A stretch of 64,000 nucleotides of DNA from Parapristionchus giblindavisi (Eukaryota > Nematoda > Chromadorea > Rhabditida > Diplogasteridae), in assembly GCA_943737045.1 (NCBI GenBank), contig CALSFV010000085.1, positions 263,001 to 327,000 of the forward strand, written 5' to 3'. Below are positions 1 through 18,290 of the stretch, one piece after another. Each line of letters opens with the position of its first letter. The first letter of the stretch is position 1. Under the pieces are notes generated by a model. That model had not been told where the DNA came from. It ran no database searches and worked only from the letters and a program-made list of their open reading frames with translations. Made by a program: the position numbers and the translations under genes.

Positions 1-41
1 ACTGTTCTTATACTATAAAGCCGTTTATACAATTTATTGTA

Positions 42-764
42 CACTGAGAGCAAACTTACCTGGCAAATCGTTCGCCACTCCCATTTGCCTGGTAAACGAT
101 TTGCCAGAAATCTGGAGTGGCCCATTTCGGGCAATCGATTTGCCCGCTTTATGGCTATAGGATTATATGCTTCTTTGAAAAGACTACGAGTTCTGAGCTA
201 TGTGCAAGGGTGTCCTGGTAGCGCAGTGGGTAGGGGGCTTGGCTAGTTCGCGGTGGGTTGGTGGTTCGGTTCCTTGTATGTACATTTCCACTTATTCATG
301 GCGATCTGAAGTTGTCACATCAGCATGTGATCCTTGATTTATTATTTTTCATTTTTGCTGATTTTTCTGCTGTTAATGAAAGTCAGTGGGTTACTTTAGT
401 GAAATACTCAAGCTATCATGGGAGAAGAAAGATGATTTGGACTGCCAAAAGCCAATAAATTTAAAGTATACTATGTGTTTTCAATACGATTCTACTAGAG
501 TAGAACAACAATAGCTCTATCAAGTTATATAACGAAGTTTTAAAGCTGCAAAAGATTTGTGCTCCAAGTGGGAATCGAACTGGCGTGGGTGAGAAGCGCC
601 TTCCCTGATTTCCGACAACGGGGTATCGATTTGCCCGTATTTGGGCGAAACATAATAGCCCAAATTCTGGCTAAAGAGATTCGCCCGAATACGGGCAAAT
701 TGTTACATGAGTTCCCCGATGGGGCAAATCATTTGTCCGAATATAGGTAACTTTGCTCTCAGTG
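42..764 (+). mobile_element. CACTGAGAG-TIR element, copy 1
   Basis: The segment starts CACTGAGAGCAAA and ends with the inverse TTTGCTCTCAGTG, and TA flanks both sides, as expected for a TA target duplication. Two more copies lie at 16090-16811 (opposite orientation) and 21177-21900, all close to 723 bp. Next to the termini are nested short palindromes of the type GGCAAATCGTT...AACGATTTGCC and GGGCAATCGATTTGCCCG. No transposase is encoded, so it is non-autonomous. It also carries tRNA-like sequence. The family is not one I can name. Confidence 0.85.
207..280 (+). other. tRNA-like (A box/B box) segment inside copy 1
   Basis: An A-box-like stretch (TAGCGCAGTGGGTAG) is followed about 45 bases later by a B-box-like GGTTCGGTTCC, the layout of a Pol III tRNA promoter. 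No proper cloverleaf closes, so this is not a tRNA gene. A second B-box-like stretch (GTTCGATTCCC) lies on the minus strand near 560-575. The element therefore looks like a fusion of tRNA-derived sequence with DNA-transposon ends. Confidence 0.5.
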
Positions 765-1512
765 TAAAAAGAGCAAAAGAATAAACAACCGGTAGAATCG
801 AACCTAGATGACGGGCATTGCAAGGGCAGCTGGAGTAACTATACCATTTTCCCTTACCTAGTAGGGAATATATCCCTCATGAGTAAGGCAATTGATTCCC
901 TAACCCATGAGGGAAGAATTCCGTAGAAAGACGTTTGTAGGGAAATATTCCCTACTATGTGAGGCAATTTTCTGTGAGTGTAGAAACTCCACCTCAAAAC
1001 GATTTTTCGATGCCTGTTTTTTTTCCTGAGTGAAGATGACAAGTGGAGCGGTTGTATAGTGGCCAGTATCTTGGGGATCTTAGCGAAAAATCGTTTACAA
1101 GCAGAGTTTCTGCAAATGTGACCAAACTTTGGACCCATTTTCTAGCTTGGCCTTTGCATGCCAGAATTTTTAGACTTCATCAATGATCTTATAACACGTT
1201 TAGCTATGTCTATGCAAATTTTCATCCAGTTTGCTTTCCGCGAGCTGAGATAGCTCCCTTGTCAGTGCTGTTATACCATCGTGCCGATTTGCATATCAAC
1301 TTGTTGATCGAAAAATGTCGGATTTATGAATCTTCTTATGATTCCTAAATAGAACCACTAATATCGGATTGAAAAACGGGTAAAATTGTGGGTGAGGTAT
1401 CGCTGAATCAGCATTATGCCATCATATTTAATGATAGATACACAGTTCTATTTTGTGGATCGATTTTTTATGTTTTTATAGGTATTAGCTCACCGAGGGC
1501 AAAGTTAACCAT
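765..1512. other. No gene seen; degenerate hairpin and tRNA-like sequence
   Basis: No coding signal was recognised. Around 853-965 the bases fold back loosely (GTAGGGAATAT against ATATTCCCTAC). On the minus strand near 785-845 there is a B-box-like GGTTCGATTCT in a tRNA-like setting without a convincing cloverleaf. Confidence 0.4.
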
Positions 1513-1837
1513 AATGCATCTTTACATTTGCCTGACGCGCCTACGCCGTCACGTAAAAAAACGTTACATTTGTCGACGCACTCGTCGACGTCAAGTTTGG
1601 ATTGTGTTTGATCCCAAGCGGAAAATCCTGATTGTCATCAGGGGTACGGTAGGAAGTTACCGTAACCATCTATCAATAATGGTCGGCTACCGTATCCTTT
1701 TACAGTACCCCTGATGAGATTCAGGGTTTTCCCCTTGGGACAAAACACACTCCAAACTTGACGTCGACGCGTGCGTCGACAAATGTAACGTTTTTTACGT
1801 GACGGCGTAGGCGCGTCAGGCAAATGTAACGATGCAT
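1513..1837. mobile_element. Fold-back element, arms about 130 bp
   Basis: The left arm (from ATGCATC, then TTACATTTGCCTGACGCG) is the inverse of the right arm ending near 1837. A variant of the same terminal sequence makes up the small palindrome at 46284-46370, so this is a repeat family. Open frames across it are by-products of the palindrome. Confidence 0.75.
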
Positions 1838-2296
1838 AAAAAAGCAACCCATCTATCTATAAAAATCTGTGGAAAGTTACACATGGGGAACTGTTGCTTG
1901 CGTAGAAGTCACATGTGCATCCGATTAATTTAGCGGGTGATGAATCTTGAACTAGCTATGTGTGTGTCCGGAAAGCTTTTTTTACTAGCCACAATACAAT
2001 CACGAATGATATCAATAGTGATTCAGAATCCACTATGTATAGACCATCGCTTTCTCTATTTTCGCAGAAAAATGAAGATTGCGTCGGGTGTGGTTGCGAT
2101 GCTCTAGCCCTCTTATAAGAAGTTCATCTATACGATAGGCTTTGTTCCTATGAATAGTATGTCAATGGTATGATAGTATGAAAGATTCCATTATTATATT
2201 GTCTTAGATCAAAAAATACATTACCACAATTGTCCACCATAGGGACATTTTGAGATGTAATCATCAAGTATTTTTATCATTAGATGGCTGATTGTG
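1838..2296. other. Intergenic, nothing recognised
   Basis: AT-rich sequence with no convincing exon, repeat or RNA gene. Confidence 0.4.
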
Positions 2297-3018
2297 TGTA
2301 CATATTAGGGTGGCAAGAATGGCGCAAGAGTATTCGTTCCCACTGGCAGTCTTGGCCGAGTTATCGGGGAGAGAGGCATTTGCGATCTCTCTCTCATCGA
2401 ATGAGCCGGGAGAGGGGGTCATTGTCTCGAATAGTCAAAAAACAGTCGAGTCGAAATCGAATGGAAAGGTTTTTCTCAGCACTGCATTGACCAAATTCAA
2501 AACTTTTTAAACTTCTGACATGAGCTCATTAAGTGCTATAAAACGAAGCCAAATTTAACAATTTTTTTCAAAATAATTTTTATTAAAAATTGGTTGGTTT
2601 ATGATACAATAATAATATTAATTTGATAACAATCATTATGGCAAAACTATTATTAAAGTTCCAATTCGTCATCAGATTTAAGCTCTTCAATCTCACTCAT
2701 ATTCCTTTTAATGTATTGGGATACGGTACTCATCAAAGAAAAGGAAAAATTTGAATTTGAATTATTGGATGCGAATTGTGTATCATTTTAAAGATCTCGT
2801 TATGCTGATTTCGAATATACATAATTTGTCTAGTTTTGTTCAAACACAGCCTTGAAAAACGCTCGACTCGACTTCGATTCGACCTAAAAACGATTATCCG
2901 AGGGAGAGAGATAGAGACTTCCAAGGGGAACGAATATCCTCTCCATTCGACCTCGACTCTATAGAGACTACAAAACAGGCTCATTCGAGAGCAATTCTCG
3001 CCACCCTAGTACATATAC
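2297..3018. mobile_element. TIR-ended element, about 720 bp
   Basis: The left end reads GTACATATTAGGGTGGCAAG and the right end is its approximate inverse (CTCGCCACCCTAGTACATAT). Inner arms share motifs such as TATTCGTTCCC and AGTCGAGTCGAA in opposite orientations. The centre is AT-rich with no transposase. Confidence 0.55.
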
Positions 3019-3343
3019 TCTCGCTACCATGATAATTCTGCCGTCAACGTTTTTTTTACAACGTTAGATAAGAACAAGAAATGGAATATCCCTCCTTGTT
3101 TCAGTAATTTTATTCTTCGACGCTATCTACAGGAAGTGTCAACCTCTATACTCTACACCATATATGATTCAACAACTCCATGAATGATTTCTTTAAAAAA
3201 TCACGTTATTCTACATTTCAATATATAATTACGTCGCTTCATATTTCCATGCACTCCCTAACATTTCCGTCTTTAATTGGGAATAACTCACTGTGAAGGA
3301 AATATTCCTTTACAATTAAGTATCTTCTCTTAAGGCACAAGGC

Positions 3344-3736
3344 TTATAATTTTTTTTTGTGTTTTTTTGGGCAGAACTTTTTTTGCGTTATCATCTTGAA
3401 AATATATTCGTGTCGGAAAAGCGCCAAAGGACGATGGAGGCGGAAGGAATCGAACATACGTGGGCAACCTTTGACGCTGGAGATTAAAATAAAAACCATT
3501 AGCAAATACAAGATTGTATGGCCACCAGACTCGCCCCCAGAACCTCCGCTACTCGAAGAACAGCCTACAATTTGTACAGTATCCCCCACACCTATTGATT
3601 TGTCAATCAATAATCTCTCCACTAGTACAAAATCCAGTTCAACATCATCATTATTCCAACACAAATATATTTTCCCTTCATCAACAGCCGCCCCTTTCCC
3701 CCTCAAAGGGAGGAACTCATACTTCATTATAATCAA
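3344..3736 (-). CDS. Possible exon(s) of an unrecognised gene
   Basis: The minus strand has a 130-codon open frame. Its first 75 codons look protein-like (residues such as KIYLCWNNDDVELDF and a Ser/Gly-rich stretch). A potential 37-base intron and a tRNA-like B box (GTTCGATTCC) overlap the 3' half, so the real coding part, if any, would be about 3510-3736. No family was recognised and no neighbouring exons were found. It could be chance. Confidence 0.2.
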   Translation of the reverse strand: MIIMKYEFLPLRGKGAAVDEGKIYLCWNNDDVELDFVLVERLLIDKSIGVGDTVQIVGCSSSSGGSGGESGGHTILYLLMVFILISSVKGCPRMFDSFRLHRPLALFRHEYIFKMITQKKFCPKKHKKKL

Positions 3737-3930
3737 TCCATCAACTAATCAATAAACAATAATTCATTTCTATCACTTCTTTTAGACTCCCACCAAGAAC
3801 TCCAGAACCGACGTAGTACGATCCTGGTATATGATCTGTGGTGAAACCCATCTGTCCACAGTACCATATCTACCCTCTCTCTGTCCTAGTTGAAACTACT
3901 AGATCAGTCCACAGTGCTGAAGAGTTCGTA

Positions 3931-4085
3931 TATACCCCTGTAAAGTTAGGGCTTTTTTGGAATGCCCTCTGTAAAAAGACGCTTAGGTGATTTTAAAAAA
4001 AAAGTGAAGTCTCCCTGTAAAATCACCCATTTTTCGTTCGGATGCCCCCTGTAAAATCGAGCTCCAGGTACCCCGCCCATGTATG
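3931..4085. mobile_element. Truncated family-A CATA element
   Basis: Repeated CCCCTGTAAA blocks and the right terminus CGCCCATGTATG match the intact copy at 21948-22139. The left terminus is missing and no target duplication is visible. Confidence 0.7.
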
Positions 4086-4244
4086 ATGCACATACCGGGA
4101 TTTTCCGTTAACTTCACCACAATTTTATAGGGCACGGTAGCTAGATTACGGTAGTTTGGGTTACGATATCCAGTAAAATAAAAGCTGGCTCACTGTTGAT
4201 ATAATTCCACATAGTGTTTGGTCTGGGATCATCATGAATTTTTC

Positions 4245-5307
4245 GGGGGCATGACAGAAGCGCAACGACTAAAGCGCAACTGCCACTTTTCGACGAAAGC
4301 GCAACTATGAAAATCGCAAACGACAAAAGCGCAACGGGGCATATCTCGGTCGGGGATGACCGTACATACATCTGGATGGGTTTATCCGAACCCACTCGGT
4401 CTACGCTATTATGGTACAAGTTGATCTTTGATCATTCACACCAAAACGACAAAAGCGCAACGGGGCATATCTCGGTCGGGGATGACCGTACAGACATCTG
4501 GATGGGTTTATCCGAACCCACTCGGTCTACGCTATTATGGTACAAGTTGATATTTGATCTCTGACAGCGAAACGACAAAAGCGCAACGGGGCATATCTCG
4601 GTCGGGGATGACCGTAAAGACATCTGGATGGGTTTATCCGAACCCACTCGGTCTACGCTATTATGGTACAAGTTGATCTTTGATCATTCACACCAAAACG
4701 ACAAAAGCGCAACGGGGCATATCTCGGTCGGGGATGACCGTACAGACATCTGGATGGGTTTATCCGAACCCACTCGGTCTACGCTATTATGGTACAAGTT
4801 GATCTTTGATCATTCACACCAAAACGACAAAAGCGCAACGGGCCATTTGAGTGCGCTTTTGAGAAAATCGACCATAGCCAGTTGGGGATCAAATATCAAC
4901 TTGTACCATAATAGCGTAGACCGAGTGGGTTCGGATAAACCCATCCAGATGTCTTTACAGTCATCCCCGACCGAGATATGCCCCGTTGCGCTTTTGTCGT
5001 TTCGCTGTCAGAGATCAAAGATCAACTTGTACCATAATAGCGTAGACTGAGTGGGTTCGGATAAACCCATCCAGATGTCTGTACGATCATTCCCGACCGA
5101 GATATGCCCCGTTGCGCTTTTGTCGTTTCGCTGTCAGAGATCAAAGATCAACTTGTACCATAATAGCGTAGACTGAGTGGGTTCGGATAAACCCATCCAG
5201 ATGTCTGTACGGTCACCCCCGACCGAGATATGCCCCGTTGCGCTTTTGTCGTTTGCGCTCAAGGTAGTGCTGTTGCGCATTTGACGTTGCGCTTCTGTCA
5301 TGCCCCC
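4245..5307. mobile_element. 1.06 kb palindrome built of 126-bp tandem units
   Basis: Four forward units start at about 4321, 4447, 4573 and 4699, with a partial unit at 4825; about three units in inverse orientation fill 4890-5260. Each contains GACAAAAGCGCAACG and a box reading GGGGCATATCTCGGTCGGGG. The outer ends are GGGGGCATGACAG and its exact inverse. AATTTTTC lies immediately outside both ends (4237-4244 and 5308-5315), an 8-bp target duplication. The structure resembles fold-back elements whose arms are tandem arrays. Confidence 0.85.
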
Positions 5308-5315
5308 AATTTTTC

Positions 5316-6336
5316 GACCTCAACCATGCTCAACTATGAACCGGGGTTCATGGTTGATAATCAAGGGTCGACTGAAAAAAAGTTAGTTCGCGATTCCTTA
5401 CAATTACGGTAGTCCAGTACCGTACACTCCTACTGGTAACAATGGTACAGCTCTGGTTGCCATACGCCACCATCCAACCGATTTATGGTCAATTGCGGTA
5501 TCGAACGTTGCCGAATCGATCGGAAATCCCACAAGTGCATTTTCCTCTATCACTGATCATTCAATTTCAATTTCTTTATCATGTCAGGCATTATCATTAT
5601 CTGATCATTTACGAATGCATAAAAATGCTTGAGCACAATTGTCCAGCACGAAGTGTGAATACTGTATTATATTTTGTGTAATTATAAAACAAAAAAAAAT
5701 TAAGTGCTGGAATTCGAAAAATACAAAAAAAGTAGGTTTTGACAAACAGCGAAAATTTGGAAAGTACAACCGAGTTCTTTGAAATTAAACATAGTGGTTT
5801 TGTAGTGTTTCACTCTCCTGAAGTACTCGTGCGAATAGCTGAATAATTGCAGCGCATACGTGTTAGAATTTACGAAATTTTGAAAGAAACATATAAATGT
5901 TCAAATATGATAATTAAAATTAATAATTCGACATCTGCGAAACGAGGATTCTTTACAGGGCAGTCGTTTTCGCAAATAGACATGCATCAGCTACCATCCG
6001 CCATATGAATAAACTTGCCTTGACGGCCGAGTCAATGTGCAGTTTGAAAAAATAGAAATAAAAAAAATATTTTTCTCATTTTTTTTTAAATGTGTCTGAG
6101 TCTATTTGTATATTTTTAATGTGTACACGCATCACTACAAGTAAAATGGCATAATAAAGCTACCTCTTACTTTTTCGAATTTCAAGAAACTTAATTTTCG
6201 ATTTTTGCAATTTACACATATGTACAATACCTTGCAAAAGTCTGGCCCCAAATTTGAATCGCTATAATACTTGAGCGATCGGCCCCCGGTTTGTTTCATT
6301 AAATAGTGTTACCATTGGAGAAAATTTGTATGTTAT
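5316..6336. other. Intergenic, nothing recognised
   Basis: AT-rich with short homopolymer tracts; no exon, RNA gene or clear element was seen. Confidence 0.4.
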
Positions 6337-6757
6337 TGATTAGGGTTAACGAAACGAAAACGGAATTCGAAAGTTTTGTTTGGAAGGGAAGATTTGCATT
6401 TGCTCCGGAACGAGCGAGAGAGAAATGAGATTCTTCCGGAACGAGAGTGATTTGATAGCGTTCCGTATCCCTTCCGTATCAATTTCATTGTTCGATCACG
6501 GACAAAACTGATCGGTGTATTGTCAAAGTTCTCTCTCCAATTCTGATATTTCAAATATGTTTCACACTCATCCCCTTCTTTTCTCCCCCTCAACCTCCCC
6601 TCTTCGGAACAAAAAAATTTTCATCTCTTCCGGAACGAGAGGCAAATAATTACTCTTCCGAATTGATTCCGTATCAAACGCCACGTCGTTCCGGAACGAG
6701 AGTGAAAATACGTGACTTTCGAATGCCATTTCGTCTTCCGAACGGACAACCCTATTA
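6337..6757. mobile_element. TIR element rich in TTCCGGAACGAGA
   Basis: The left end ATTAGGGTTAACG and right end ACAACCCTATT are imperfect inverses, with further matched motifs inside (GAATTCGAAAG against CTTTCGAATG). TTCCGGAACGAG recurs at least four times. No coding capacity. Confidence 0.5.
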
Positions 6758-7612
6758 TTGATTATTACCTACGAAGATGAAATGATTTCATCATTCTTGA
6801 AATGACGAGGTGCGATCGTAAAAATAAGTTTATTCTCAGGTAGATTTTTTCTATTAGTTCAATTTTTTTATGAGGAACGAACAACGATCGTTGAACGTTT
6901 TAAGCCATTAACCACGTTGCTTGCTTATCGCTCATTATCAGAGGAATTAGCTAATTTCGCTTGACCCATCAAAATTTCGTAAAAACGTCATAACGCAGCC
7001 TGTAGTTGAGCTACGGGCCTCAGATTCAACAAGTATTATCACATGGTCATAGGGCACCACAATGCTAATTTCAGAAGGATTCCGCTTCTAGAAGAGAAAA
7101 TTCGAAAAAAATCTAATACCATATTTTGGGCATACGGTATGAAAGTATTGAGGGCCAGATCGAAAGTCTTGGCGAATGTCCGGCAAGGGGTCATAATGCT
7201 CGAGTCTTACCGAGCCGGTCCCTTAAGGGGTCATATAATGTAATGTTACAACTTTATAAAACAGTATAAATAAAACAATCAATATGATACTAGAGTTACA
7301 AAACGATTGGAAGGTGATAAAAGATTAGGTAACTCGTATGTTAAAAGGAGCTGGAATCGAAAAGATACTAATGATAAAGATAAAGAGAGAAGATAATAAT
7401 AATAAGATAATGTTAAATAGATTATAATATATGAAAAGAGTTAAATACAAAATAACTAAACAAGCTAAAATGGAAATCAATCAATAAATCAATAATAACT
7501 GAATAATCATGGGAAATAGTGGACGGAGCTTGGGAAACAATGGAAAATCAATAATCGATTCCTATAATAAGAGCAATGATCTTGTTCACAGGGAGGAATT
7601 CTACAGTATCAT
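6758..7612. other. Intergenic, downstream of the ABC pseudogene
   Basis: AT-rich and low complexity. It would contain any 3' end of the ABC transcript; no other gene was seen. Confidence 0.4.
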
Positions 7613-13965
<6,353 letters not shown>

Positions 13966-14197
13966 GTGATACCCGATTGAATTACCGTACACCACTGTCC
14001 GTCTCTTCGACCTTTCGTATCCCTCGACTACCGTAATCTATCTAGAACAGAGAAAAATAAGATTAGGCGTCTTTTGACAAAGGTCGCTTTTGTGCCCACC
14101 TACCAAACAATCCGACACAGTTATTATTGATTTTTCAATTGATTTCCATTTTCAGAAGGTATAGTTAGCTTGTATTCATCTCTCTTCATATAGATCA

Positions 14198-14782
14198 TTA
14201 GTGGCTGCCCGATGGTCCGGGGCCATCCTCTTCGAATATTGTAACATGTGTACACTTCGTCGGCTTCTTCTCCGCCCAAGTACCGTAGCATCCACTGCAA
14301 TGACATATAGGGATCAAAGATCAAGCCACAAGATATGTCAGAGAGCAAACTATACAGCAAAAGACTAACGTGCAGTGTACTTCATTGCACATTGTGCAGT
14401 GGAAAACCTCAGGATCGACGGTACCAGGAAAAATCGATACTCCACTTCCTGCTTCGACATCTCTCCTCATCGATGATGAAGTCTTTGTTTTACGTTTCTT
14501 GCTGACCAGATCAATTAGCGTATTCAACTGTAAAAGTGAAATAGATAAAAAAAAATTGAAGGAAATTACTGCATTTAACAAAGTGTGCAGTTTTGTTCTA
14601 TCTTTTCACAGAGTCACGAGAGTCGAAAGCCATTTTAAGCCATTTTACGGTCGAAGGTATTTTCCCACTGTTTAAACAATAATAGAAGCAAAATCATACC
14701 TTATTATTCAACTCCGTCTTCACCGATCTTATTTCTAATTGAAGAGTCGATAATGTAACGTCATTAGATGATCTACTTCTAC

Positions 14783-14855
<73 letters not shown>

Positions 14856-15105
14856 AATGTTTTAATCGATTAAAAAACGAGTTACAATATTTACCTCATT
14901 TTAGACTTTATAAATTCAACAGTACTGACTACGGCCGCAGTAAAACCGATGTGGACTATAATACTATCACGAATCCTGATCATATAGAAAATAATTATTT
15001 TTTTATATGATACAGTACTCACTCATTTCCCTTCTGGGATTGGAAAAGTCCAATGATAGCAACTATGATAATAGAAATAACTAATACAACTATATAAGAC
15101 AACAT
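14198..15105 (-). CDS. Small membrane protein with coiled coil and Cys4 tail (166 aa)
   Basis: Five exons (15105-15023, 14975-14895, 14781-14700, 14527-14370, 14294-14198) join in frame from ATG to TAA. Residues 1-20 form one strongly hydrophobic segment (signal anchor). Residues 60-90 are heptad-like, followed by a basic KKRKTK patch. The C-terminus has CTMC at about 126-129, then CTGC and a further Cys, a possible zinc ribbon. I do not recognise the family. The gene lies directly 5' of the ABC pseudogene on the same strand. An (AT)n tract lies in intron 2. Function unknown; the last-exon frame was chosen by splice phase and gives the cysteine-rich end. Confidence 0.65.
14785..14851. repeat. 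(TA)n microsatellite
   Basis: About 33 uninterrupted TA dinucleotides in an intron of the 166-aa membrane protein gene. Confidence 0.98.
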
Positions 15106-15739
15106 TGGGGGGTTGGACGACGTGAAACAGTCTAACAGAAAGTCCAACAAAGAAAGGGTAAGATCAAAACACGCGCTCTAACGATAATCAATAACAATTC
15201 GATCGGATGGGAAGGGGGTTCGCACGCGCACGCCGACTCCGTCCCTCCATTTTGTCGGGGTCTTATGCCGATTTCCCTTTCACTACTCTATTATACGGTA
15301 ATGAAAATCGTCAAACCTTTTACACGTGGAGAACATCACCTTTTTCTCTTCTTTGAAGATAAGCAGGTGTGTAGCTGAGTTTATGATGTCTGTGATTTGT
15401 AATGTTGATTAAAATCAGGTATAACAATATTTTTTATATACCAACCAGTTTTGGTGAGTTCTCTTCACGTTTGAGATTTTTTTTTTAAATTTTTTTAGTA
15501 ACTTCATAAGTAATTTGTAATGTATTTGTATCAGTGTCTATACCCAGCTGATGATGGCCCGTAAATTAGTTAACTTTGAATCAATTCCATGTTTGTCCTG
15601 GGTATATAGGGCCGAAACAGATGTGGAATGCAAATAATAACAATTATAAATGATTTATCTTTCAGATTCAATACTCGACATTCAATGATGATCAATAATC
15701 TACTAGTTTCATGTCTACAAACAAGGTTAGAAAATATAC

Positions 15740-16020
15740 TTATTTATTACCATTATCCGGTCTCGTTCTCTTTCTGTGTATCCCCGATTCTTCCTCTGTC
15801 CAATACCTCTTACTCTCATCTTTATCGTCTGTCTCCCATTCTGCCTCTTGCATTTCTTCTATCAGGTCACTATAATCGTAGTTATCTAATAGATCACTCT
15901 CAGATCCTATATCCATAGTCTCGTTTGCATATGATCCCACGATTAGATCCCTTTTTACCCTGACATTTCTCAATGACAAGCTACAAGGTGAATTATGGAA
16001 ACACGACTTCCTGCATTTAT
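15740..16020 (-). CDS. Possible terminal exon of an acidic protein
   Basis: The minus strand is open from a Cys-containing stretch (CRKSCFHNSPC) through a very acidic region (DLLDNYDYSDLIEEMQEAEW) to a TAA. There is no ATG, so it would be an internal or terminal exon, with an acceptor possible near 16005. A CACTGAGAG element starts only 70 bases upstream, so any 5' part may have been displaced. Family not recognised. Confidence 0.3.
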
Positions 16021-16089
16021 CAGTTTGTTTTCATCGTTTTGAGCGTTTCCTCGGCGCTCTCGAAATAATTTCATTGAAAGTCACCATTA

Positions 16090-16811
16090 CACTGAGAGCA
16101 AAATTGCCTATATTCGGGCAAATGATTTGCCCCATCGTGGAACTCATGTAGGAAGTTGCCCGTATTCGGGCGAATCTTTTTAGCCAGCATTTGGGCTATT
16201 ATGTTTCGCCCAAATACGGGCAAATCGATACCCTGTAGTCAGACAACAGGGAAGGCGCTTCTCACCCACGCCAGTTCGATTCCCACTTGGAGCACAAATC
16301 TTTTGCAGCTTTAAAACTTCGTTATATAACTTGATAGAGCTATTATTGTTCTACTCCAGTAGAATCTTATTGAAAACACATAGCATACTTTCAATTTATT
16401 GGCTTTTGGCAGTCCAAGTCATCTTTCTTCTCTCATGATAGCTTGAGTATTTCACTAAAGTACCCACTCACTTTCATTAACAGCAGAAAAATCAGCAAAA
16501 ATGAAAAGTAAGAAATCAAGGACCACATGCTGATGTGACAACTTCAGATCACCATGAATAAGTGGAAATGTACATACAAGGAACCGAACCACCAACCCAC
16601 CGCGAACTAGCCAAGCCCCCTACCCACTGCGCTACCAGGACACGCTTGCATATAGCTCAGAACTCATAGTCTATTCAAAGAAACATATAATCCTATAGCC
16701 ATAATGCGGGCAAATCGATTGCCCGAAATGGGCCACTCCAGATTTCTGGCAAATCGTTTGCCAGGCAAATGGGTGTGGCTAACGATTTGCCAGGTAAGTT
16801 TGCTCTCAGTG
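16090..16811 (-). mobile_element. CACTGAGAG-TIR element, copy 2
   Basis: Same element as at 42-764 in inverse orientation, flanked by TA on both sides. The degenerate mariner open frame begins just beyond it. Confidence 0.85.
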
Positions 16812-16839
16812 TATGAGCATCTCGTATCTGAGTTTGGCG

Positions 16840-17810
16840 CTGATTGCTTTCCATTCAGTGAAATAGCACACCCTTGAATAGATCCTTCTGGATAGCACTG
16901 CGTCGGCAGAACACTACTCAGCGCTTTCTTTGATGAGACGCTATTCACCGTGGAGCAAGCGTACAGCCCCAAAACGATTGGGTTTTGGTAAATGACACCT
17001 GAGAAGCAGGTGAGAGTTGAAACGAGCCTCTCTCCCTCGGAAAGTCATGGTCTGGGCCGACTTTTCTGCGACGGTCATGACTCCCCTGGTTTTCGTCGAA
17101 TCTGGAGTCAAGGTGAACTAGGATTACAACCTGTAAGAGATCCAGATGGAGTGTATGAACCCCTGGACCAAGTGCTACTTCGGAAACAAGCATAGGTAGC
17201 TAAAGAAAGATTTTGCAGCGGCTTACAAGACAAAGATTGCGCAGGCCTGACTCGAGACGTGCAGTCTCGGGGGGCGATCATTTGCACAACGATCATTTGC
17301 ACAACGGATCATAAATCGGCCGGGAGGTGGCGCAGGGCAACAAAAGTTGTACCATTGTTATCAGTGGGAGTGTACGGTATTGTGCTACCGTAACCGTTAG
17401 GAATCGCCCCGGGGTTTATGGTTGAAAATGGCCGAAGTCGAAAAATTCATGATACTCCAAGACCAAATACTAGTTGTCATTATATTAATAGTGAGCCAAC
17501 TTTTATCTTTACCACCTCCCGACCGATTTATGATCCGTTGTGCAAATGATCGCCCCCCGCAGTCCCTCCTCCACCTGCTCCTCGGGATGGCTTCATGCTC
17601 TCCCGATTTCAACAACCTCGACGATTTTATGTGATCAGTTCTTGAGAGTAAGGCCTGTGCTCCTCCCAACTCGAATTTGGAGTCGCTCTAGAAGGCCCTT
17701 CTCCGGGAATGGGAAAGAATCGGCCTACAATATCATTCTGCCACCGTCGTTCGCAGCAAAACCGTTTGAAGTAAGTTATTGACGCGAAACGAGGCAGAAT
17801 TGAGAAGTTA
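16840..17810 (+). pseudogene. Degenerate mariner/Tc1-family transposase
   Basis: Successive fragments match a mariner-type DDE transposase in order. FDETLFTVEQAY (first catalytic Asp region) is near 16930-16965, VMVWADFSATVMTPLVFV near 17048-17100, PWTKCYFGNKHR near 17160-17195, then SPDFNNLDDFM, SVLESKACAPP and ALLREWERI at 17590-17720. Several stops and frame changes interrupt them. A 290-bp MITE lies in the middle. Long dead; no functional protein is possible. Confidence 0.85.
17269..17558. mobile_element. 290-bp MITE inserted in the mariner remnant
   Basis: Termini GGGGGGCGATCATTTGC and its inverse GCAAATGATCGCCCCCC are followed inward by matching ATAAATCGG and CGATTTAT blocks. GCAGTCTC (left) and GCAGTCCC (right) flank it as an 8-bp duplication with one mismatch, hAT-like in length. 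Mariner homology resumes directly to the right. Confidence 0.85.
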
Positions 17811-18290
17811 ACCCAGATTGTTATTGATATAATAGTTGTTCATAAAATATTAGGTTGTAACATAAGCTTTTGCATTTGGTAGTGCTGTGTTTGCACTTTT
17901 GTTCCTCACTTCGTTTTCAACGGAGCTCTCTATGCTGGTACATATCACTAACTAGTGTCCCCACCTACATAACCCACAAAAATATAGATTCAGACTTCCC
18001 TTTAATGATGAGTATGTCTAGCATGTTTATCAAAAGTGAAAATCTAGTTCAAAAGTCCAATTTGTTCCTGGCTCTCTCTCGCATCAATTTAACCAAGATC
18101 AATCAACACCTGGGTTAGGAGTGCCCCACATATGTCCCCTCCAACAATACGCAGACCAATTGCTTACATAAAGTTAAACTCAGAAAATATATCATAAAAG
18201 AGAAGAATCTTAAATAAGTGCGATCCATGTGATATCCGTTGTTAAATGCCATCCACTCTTGGATCATCCACACCCATTATTTCACTAGAA
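17811..18290. other. Intergenic, nothing recognised
   Basis: No exon, RNA gene or element was recognised between the mariner remnant and the large fold-back. Confidence 0.4.

Noticed and set aside
4141..5050. Several open frames of 80-140 codons with repeated peptides
   Set aside because: They are translations of the 126-bp tandem units and appear equally on both strands.
4245..5307. CRISPR-like array
   Set aside because: Units are contiguous and inverted halfway with no unique spacers; it is a eukaryotic palindromic element with a target duplication.
14124..14294. Longer alternative frame for the last exon of the 166-aa gene (ending LKNQ)
   Set aside because: It does not agree with the splice phase of the preceding exon; the phase-consistent frame gives the Cys-rich end and a stop at 14198.
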